From: Siphonodentalium dalli
Taxonomy: Eukaryota; Mollusca; Scaphopoda; Gadilida; Siphonodentaliidae
NCBI GenBank assembly: GCA_032622095.1
Contig: CP136069.1
Coordinates: 169,128,394-169,192,393 of the forward strand
DNA: 64,000 nt
Direction of reading: 5' to 3'
How positions within the stretch are numbered: the first letter of the stretch is position 1; each line of letters starts with the position of its first letter. The notes below the pieces were generated by a model that was given only the letters and a program-made list of their open reading frames with translations, ran no database searches and was not told the origin of the DNA. The position numbers and the translations under genes are program-made. Positions 57,651 to 64,000 of the stretch are shown here, one piece after another.

Positions 57651-59230
57651 TCCTTGTTGAAGGCTTATTAAGCCTTCATGCTCGGTAAGGGAATTGTGCC
57701 GATTGCCGATTATTTGAGATCACAATCGGCCGATTCAGGTGCCGATTTCGATTATTGTAATAATTATACCACAATATGTTATATGTGTTATATACTACTT
57801 TGATTTGGAAGCAACAACATCAGTAATATACCAATATACATAAGTATATGTTTGGGTAAGTATAAAGGTAGGTATGGGTGGACTTGTGAACGAATTCCTG
57901 CTTCCTGACAACCAATACACATGTTAAATTATGCTAAATTTACCGTAGATTTATGTCTATAAGTCGCTACTTGTTGACCCAGTATTTCCCCTCAAAATGT
58001 GCACGCGCCTTATACAACTAAGTCAATAGGGGGGTCTGAATTCTGGCTACAATCAGACACAGGTGAGTTTTGGCATTCGCCGCGATGACAACTCAGAAGA
58101 GTGCATGACCGTTCACACCAAAATAGGAACGAAATGTTTAATTACAAATAAAAACAATTTATTAAAATAATATTAATAATTGTTACTTGTGTAATTATCA
58201 CTATCCAATTAATAAAATACAAGAATTCAACATGAGACCTCCGTCTGAGGAAGAGAATGTTGATGTTATACCACATTATCCTGAACTCAACTGTAGAGAC
58301 ACTGAATACCAAGGATGACGCAACACTTGTTTACTGTCTACATGTTTTTTTTATGTCGGCTTTTAGATTTGAGGTCACTGGCTGACCTGGAATAAGTTTG
58401 AATACTGCTGATTAGCGGTCACTACGTTGAATAGTAGTTAATTGGTGAACAAGGGGGGGTGTTGTAAACACACTACACTATATAATGGGTCTCGTCGGGA
58501 TATTTTACATATTTATTTCAATTCATTCGATATATAATAACTGTGTTGAATGCAGTCAACCTCGTAATTATGTGTCAAGTGACGTGTACTTTCGGATCAT
58601 CAAATTTGTGTTTGGTTTCACTTTCCCCATGTTTACTCGTCATTTATTCAACAAAACATCGTTATATTTAACACAGTTTATTGAAGAAAAACAAGCACCT
58701 GATTATTATTTAGACAATCGGAAATGCCAATGTTGAAACCAGAGTACCGATTGTCATCCGATGGGCCACAATCGGCCGATTCCGATTGTCGTTTCCAATT
58801 TTCGGCTCATCACTAGTAATTTCAATGAGACTATGATTAACTTAGTATGACTTTGAGTGTATGTTTACACAGACTGTTGAAATACAGTCTCAAGATTGAA
58901 TTTTGGTCTGGTCCGATTATTTTTTATGAAGTTACATGAATGTGCCCTATTCGACCGCTAATAATTTGAAGTTCTAGTTATTTGATTGCTTTCAATCAAA
59001 TGAAACTAGATGTACACTGGATGTCAAAATAATTACAGTTCAAGTTGTAATCAAAATTTGATCCAATGGTTTTTGTCAGAATTAATTTTTGTTTTGTTTA
59101 ATAAAGCCACCTTTTCGGGGGACTTGTGGCCAGGAAGCCCTACATCACTTTAATATGGTCATTTCATTATACGCTTACTGGCAGATGTGGATTTCATATG
59201 ACTCCTGAATGAGAGTTCTCTCCCTTTCAG

Positions 59231-59347
59231 ATATCTTGCTGTGTCATGATGATGAGTTGGAACACAGGAGGATAGCGTTCATATATTACCTGGTACCAGA
59301 ATGGGAGGAGACTGAAGGCGGATCACTCGACTTGTTTGACAAGGATG
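59231..59347 (+). CDS. OGFOD1: OGFOD1 exon 5 (HxD iron ligands)
   Basis: 117 nt between CCCTTTCAG and GTTAGT (phase 1 in and out). Encodes [19 protein letters not shown], carrying the HxD pair (His152, Asp154), and then a PEW...GGSLDLFD stretch, the family's GGxLDLY beta-turn. All key residues are present. Confidence 0.96.
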
Positions 59348-59984
59348 GTTAGTATCACAGTCTCTGTTCTCTAGTGGAATATCCTATTGCAGGAATCAAT
59401 TTCACCCGCAATTACTGTCACGAATTATGCTGCTTCGTAAATTAAACATTTGTTTTTTTCTTGTTATTGGGATAACTCACATAAGTATTAGCTTGATGTT
59501 TGACAATGGCATATAAGACTTGTTCTTCAATGTTTTAATCTTGTTAAGAAATCTGACTGTTATGGGCAGAGTTATGACTTTATATACTGAAATACAGGGA
59601 TTAGGGTATATAGTCAAGGGCTCCATTTCATTTCATTTGATCTCATAACTTGGGTAACCTTTATATTTTGTGCTTGGTGTGGTGATAGTCCAGCTCAGTA
59701 GAAAGGACGCCAACTTTTTATTATACAGTTCATTGATTCATTCTTATCAGAGTTACAGCTCTTGTTGGATTCAACATTTGTGAATTTTTTCTCAGTACAG
59801 ACATTTTGCATGGTAACTCCAGTGCCATTGGTCAAACATAACTGCTGGTGAACCAGGATACTAACATTCAGCAGAATTCATTCATATTGGCTGGGGCATT
59901 TTGCCCATACTGATGCCTCAGGGAAATCTTCCTTGTGTTAAGAAGGTGCCCCAAAAAATCTAAATTTTTCAGGGTGACCTCTAA

Positions 59985-60957
59985 ATGGGAGCCGAATGTC
60001 ATTGAAAAACATGGCTGCCAGCAGCCATCTTGGATTTCAATTTTGAATCCATCGGCCTGTAGGGTGTGCTGAAGGATTTAGTTATGCAAAGTGTAAAATA
60101 CAAGATGGCTGTCGGCAGCCATGTTTTTCATTGAAATTCATTCAAATTTGATAGCTCCCATCTAGAAATGACCCTAACATGTTTATAAATGTGCCACTTT
60201 CCAATTTCTAATTGTCACTAAACGTTATGTGGATCTTCGGGGTGACCTCTGGATGGGAGCCATAAATGTTTTCGGAATTTTGGTAAAAAAAAAGACATGG
60301 CTGCTAGCAGCCATCTTGGATTTTACTCTTTGCATGACTAAATCCTTCAGCTCACCCTACAGGTCAAACGCTTCATCGATCATCACTAAACTAGATGGGA
60401 GCCATCAATTTTGTCCGAAATTTTTTTAAAACATGGCCACTGGTGGCCATCTTGGATTTTACTCTTTGCATGACAAATCCTTCGGCACACCCTACAGGTC
60501 ACATCCCTCATCCAGTCATCACTAAACTTCATATGGATCTTCAGGGGACCTCTAGATGGGCGCCATCGATTTTTTCTGAAATTCATTAAAAAACATGGCC
60601 ACCAGCAACCATTTTGGATTTCAAATTTTCAAAATCTAACGGCACACCCTGCAGCCTTCATTTATCTGAGAAATGTTTTGAAAATTTACAGGCATGTTTA
60701 GGATCACCTCTAGATGTGAACTATCGAATCTGAATGATTTTCGATATAAAAAATGGCTGCCATCAGCCATCCTCGATATTACTCCTTGCATCAGTGTGCA
60801 TCACCAAATACATGTTGTTCATTTTTCATTCAGTTGATCTCAAACTTCATATGGGTGTTCGGGTTGACCTCTGGCATTACTAAAACAGTTCAACTTTACG
60901 CATTCCTTATCACTCCTTTGAATGTAATGTATGACATTATCCCCTTTCCAAGTTGAG
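59985..60957. repeat. Degraded relative of the intron 4 satellite block
   Basis: About five diverged units with ATGGC...GCCAT hairpins (for example GGCTGCCAGCAGCCATCTTGG) and GATCACC...ATGGGAGCCAT lines. The right end, CCAAGTTGAGCTGCAGTGTCA, repeats that of the intron 4 block at 53458. The left boundary is not clear. It lies in intron 5 (59348-61125). Confidence 0.7.
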
Positions 60958-61125
60958 CTGCAGTGTCATTGACACTTCATTAGTTAATTTTGGGTTTGTT
61001 TGGCGTGATAGCTCAAGCTGATATTCACTGATTCTGCTGATAATTTATATACAACATGCTCTTAATAGTATCTTTATTAAGTTCAAATTATAGCCTTATT
61101 TTAACACTGATTTAACCCATTTCAG

Positions 61126-61217
61126 ACAATAATCAGCCCAGAGACATTGTGAAGAGAATATTTCCCAGAAGAGATAACTTTGCTTTCTTCCATGTTTCTG
61201 AGATATCCTTCCATCAG
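61126..61217 (+). CDS. OGFOD1: OGFOD1 exon 6 (second iron His)
   Basis: 92 nt between CATTTCAG and GTAGGT (phase 1 in, phase 0 out). Encodes DIVKRIFPRRDNFAFF and VSEISFHQ, whose His is residue 215, the distal iron ligand. A hAT element begins 14 bp after the exon, leaving the first intron bases intact. Confidence 0.95.
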
Positions 61218-61231
61218 GTAGGTGCCAGTAC

Positions 61232-62449
61232 TAGTGCTGAAACGGTTGACCTATTTTTGTAGCCGGTTAACTGCGACGTGTAACCGGATCATAACCGGTT
61301 ATCCGCTATTTTCAACCTATGACTTTACACTGATTATTTACATCATAATAAATCAAATTATGCTGATATATTGGTACATATTAACTGTATGGCAAACTCG
61401 CGTAATGTTTACACAGACAGAGCTTCTATTAAACGAATGTAAATCACCAAACACGAACGTCACAAAGCCACGTGTTGACAACTTTGCAGATGACACAGTG
61501 AACTAAAACTCACAGTTTTTATAAATAGACGTGTCATGCTTGACCTCTTTGTACTGCACTTGCGATTGCTACCTGACTTGTTATGATTCTCGTCTTGGGA
61601 AGAATATTGTGTGACCTATATACATGTTCTTACATGCAAATATCGGCAGTGTTTTATTGCCATTATAGCGATTGTGGGACTGGCCGATTATTATGTCATG
61701 TGATTCAGCTATTCTAACTGCTGGTTGTTCTTTGGCAACTTGAGATTGATAGGATGACTTACATCGATAAACACAATTATGAATTTTGTGAACTTTATGT
61801 AGTTAACAAATGAAAATTTAAAAAACAGCTGAAAACAGTGTTTTCTGTTATAAGACAATCAAATACTGAGAATTTATAGTCATTAGTAGGATGCAAATAA
61901 GTCCGACTGCACGGGAACACCACTTTGATTCGAGTTCATCTGAACTTCATCGACAGATTAATAACTCAAACTCAGTAATGTTAAAAGTATAGACCGAGCG
62001 TATCTAAATAGGGTTGGTTCCCAGAGTTTACATTCTGCCAATTTATCTTTGAAATGTGCACAGGCATTTCTTGGGTATCCATGATAGTATGATGATACTG
62101 TCTACAAGTAGTGAGTCGGAGAGTAGATGTCAAATGACCACGCCGTACTGCAGTGAAAACGATTGTATTGATCTTTGCCGATGACCCAGTGGCGTCAGAG
62201 CACGTGTTTTACCGGACATTGGAACATCAAAGATGACGTCATGCATCTTTGATGTTTAGCCGCCAATGTCAGACTATGTAATCTGCCATTCATGGAAGAC
62301 TTTTGATCTGAAGGACCTTAACACGTTAGTTTTTATCAGTGGCATTACATGTGTGTATTACATAGCGGTTAACCGGTTGATCGTAGTTCAACCGGTTGCC
62401 GACGGTAGCCGGTTGTCAACCGGTTATCCGGATATCCGTTTCAGCACTG
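61232..62449. mobile_element. hAT element, GCTGAAACGG ends, in OGFOD1 intron 6
   Basis: Perfect 8-bp target duplication GCCAGTAC (61224-61231, 62450-62457). Ends TAGTGCTGAAACGGTT (left) and CAGTGCTGAAACGGAT (right, reverse complement), with AACCGGTTA(T/A)CCG repeats inside. Body 1.2 kb, no transposase. Sister of 46518-47640. Confidence 0.9.
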
Positions 62450-62638
62450 GCCAGTACATAAATATAATCAACTTATGTGAATCTTAACACACACAAAATA
62501 ATTTGTAACAGGTCTTTATCAGATAGTGTCTTCTGATTTGGTGTTGGTGTAAGTGATGTTTGTGTATCTTCTTGTCTCGTTACTATCTATTTTAAACATT
62601 CCATACCAGTCCTGACACTAGTATCTTTTTATTTGTAG

Positions 62639-62767
62639 GTGGCAGAGGTGCTCTCTAAATCTAAGACACGACTGTCTATAAGTGGCTGGTTCTACGGTCC
62701 CCCGCTGAAGAGAAGAGAGCCATATAAAGAGTTAAAGCGGGAGTTAACTCCACATATATCTATAGAG
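62639..62767 (+). CDS. OGFOD1: OGFOD1 exon 7 (2-oxoglutarate-binding Arg)
   Basis: 129 nt between TATTTGTAG and GTGAGC, phase 0 at both ends. Encodes VAEVLSKSKTRLSISGWFYG; the Arg in TRLSISGWF (residue 227) is the 2-oxoglutarate carboxylate ligand. It ends in a PHISIE segment matching the family's link to the second, non-catalytic domain. The next exon is beyond the right edge or in the last 1.2 kb; none is recognisable there. Confidence 0.95.
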
Positions 62768-63121
62768 GTGAGCTGAGGTAAAGTGACATTCCTTTAGTGG
62801 GATATTGCAGCTTAAACAGACATTATTTATTATGTGTACATTATTTGGGAGGAAGCATATAAAAACAAACCTTTGTGGAATATTTAGAACTAAATTGGGC
62901 CATATATGTCTGTCTGCCCATTTTGAAACAAAAAGTGACTGAGAAACAGATAATCAACTCTGTGTGGCCTTATATATAGTCATGCGATCTCTATGCAAAT
63001 ATAGACTTGTGGAAAATTGGACCCGTTTATTTAATAACTCGTTCTGAGGCATATCAGCTACATATTGAAATCTTTCAATATTTTTACACTAATTTAAAAT
63101 TTTGAGATTCATCTTATTTAT

Positions 63122-63348
63122 CCCTTTCATGATGTGAACTGCACTGGAGCAGCATTAAAGAACCTGTGCCAGTGCATTTTCTTATATATGCGAGTCTCAC
63201 ATAGTGCCTTACACGCTCAAGGTAAATATTGTTCGGCCAATATATTCTCTTATATATGCGGGTCTCCCTGTGGGAGACTTGCATATATAAGAGAATGCAT
63301 TGGCACAGGGTTTTCGCAAAATTTCAGGAAGCTCCAGTCATGGAAGGG
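63122..63348. mobile_element. Family B MITE with TTAT at both flanks
   Basis: Ends CCCTTTCATGATG and CATGGAAGGG; two internal hairpins (GTGCCAGTGCATT..., GGGTCTCCCTGTGGGAGAC). Flanks are TTAT on both sides (63118-63121, 63349-63352) instead of the TTAA seen at other copies. Confidence 0.75.
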
Positions 63349-63533
63349 TTATATGGTTGACAAGGTTGATAGTACAAATTTCATTTAGACTGAGTAACAG
63401 ATACATTCGGATGGGTTTTTCTACTACCATAAGAGGGCCCTACTCAGTTGAAAGCTCACAGTGGTTTGGAACCTCAAATTATAGCTTGTAATTATCATTT
63501 TTGTTGTGGTTCCGGGGATTAAAATAGGTCCAT

Positions 63534-63742
63534 AAGTATGGTAATAATCGACTCCTTGACCACAGCAGAATTATGGGTTATTTTTCAGGATTTAGTCGGA
63601 AATATGGCTTGTTGCCATTCATCGGAAAACTCTCAGTGAGAGCTTTCCTAAGAATGGCAACAAGCCATATTTCCGACTAAATCCTGAAAAATTACCCATA
63701 ATTCTGCTGTGGTTAAGGAGTTGATTATTTAGGGCATTACTG
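63534..63742. mobile_element. Palindromic MITE, family A, left end decayed
   Basis: Arms meet at CTCTCAGTGAGAG; right end GGGCATTACTG then TA. The first 10 bases of the left end are altered. Confidence 0.75.
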
Positions 63743-63744
63743 TA

Positions 63745-63975
63745 GTTCCCTTAGAAAATGTTCAGATAATAAGTTCAACAAGCAGCCATTGGCCATTTGT
63801 TGAACTTTTTATCTGAACAATTCCCACCAATGAATAGGAATTTTTCAGCACTTTACTTTTACATCTAATTGCCTGTCTGTCATCTGCATCTATTTCCTGA
63901 GCACACATCCAGATGAATAATAGCCCAATCCAATGTATACTTTAATAACTGACTGGGAAAATCCATTCAATGAGT
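63745..63975. repeat. Dispersed hairpin repeat (partner 22785-22985)
   Basis: The TCAGATAATAAGTTCAACAA stem and the same downstream order (CCAATGAATAG, CATCTG, CTGACTGGGAA) as in the LSM4 intron copy. Confidence 0.6.
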
Positions 63976-64000
63976 AAGGGTTAAGGCATGACTGACAATT

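Larger units (their letters stand above)
54822..57697. mobile_element. Element with TTCCCTTACC ends and hairpin repeats, inside the hAT-like element
   Basis: TTCCCTTACC near 54823 and GGTAAGGGAA near 57687 are inverted. Both sides are rich in AAGGCTT/AAGCCTT and CACTCGA words. The left part folds into long palindromes (54966-55078 and about 55120-55185); the right part is a 41-bp tandem array. Exact ends and target are unsure. The middle (55250-57330) has TCCTATAGG-type repeats and no gene. Confidence 0.5.
54796..58815. mobile_element. hAT-like element, TAGTGATGAGC ends, carrying a second element
   Basis: TAGTGATGAGC at the left and its reverse complement at the right. Flanking octamers GTCATTTC (54788-54795) and GTAATTTC (58816-58823) match at 7 of 8. 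Subterminal CAATCGGCCGATTC repeats are clear on the right part (57700-58800). The left part is only about 25 bp before another element begins. No transposase recognised; the frame at 58485-58736 is unassigned. Confidence 0.7.

Overview
The window is a stretch of animal nuclear DNA. It is AT-rich, its genes are split by introns with GT..AG borders, and it is very rich in repeats. Mollusc-style features point to a mollusc, most likely a bivalve: several C-type lectin copies, GGAC/GGATGG minisatellites ending in a ...GGTGAGCT boundary, ACATGTA-rich spacers, and many palindromic mini-transposons. The taxon is an inference. Only three host genes are supported. (1) A C-type lectin cluster lies at 1-5.7 kb on the + strand: one intact last exon (4533-5200), the tail of another gene at the left edge (1-88) and four decayed copies. 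(2) Two internal exons of LSM4 (Sm-like protein of the U6 snRNP and mRNA-decapping rings) lie on the - strand at 19373-19550 and 23068-23166; its first and last exons were not found. (3) Seven + strand exons of OGFOD1 (2-oxoglutarate/iron prolyl hydroxylase of ribosomal protein uS12) run from 44282 to 62767 and give 259 in-frame codons. They include all iron- and 2OG-binding residues, and the gene continues past the right edge.

The rest is a dense record of transposition. 5.2-19 kb and 20-28 kb hold palindromic MITEs of at least four kinds: TA-flanked (CAGTAATGCCC ends), TTAA-flanked piggyBac-like ones (CCCTTTCA ends), hAT-like ones (CAAGCCTGC ends; one has a perfect 8-bp target duplication) and tandem derivatives. 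Three Helitron-like elements share an A|TC start, a hairpin and a CTAG|T end.

The most remarkable region is 28.99-43.66 kb. It contains at least six elements whose terminal inverted repeats are built from short tandem units (10-20 bp), with a different unit in each element, stacked inside one another. Five have readable 8-9 bp target duplications. Remnants of Mutator-like (MULE) transposase occur in two of them and a PHD-like zinc-finger exon in two. Two of the elements interrupt one non-LTR retrotransposon, and a third interrupts the zinc-finger exon of the second element. In each case the host reading frame resumes exactly across the target duplication, so the order of insertion can be read directly.

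Inside OGFOD1, introns 3 and 6 carry sister hAT elements of one family (GCTGAAACGG ends) with perfect 8-bp duplications; the second sits 14 bp after the exon 6 donor. Intron 4 holds a 2.9-kb array of about 164-bp units bounded by AGCTCAACT/AGTTGAGCT and a 4-kb hAT-like element that contains another tandem-repeat element. The genes show no operon-like or pathway link to one another. All calls rest on reading the sequence by eye; no alignments or database searches were run.
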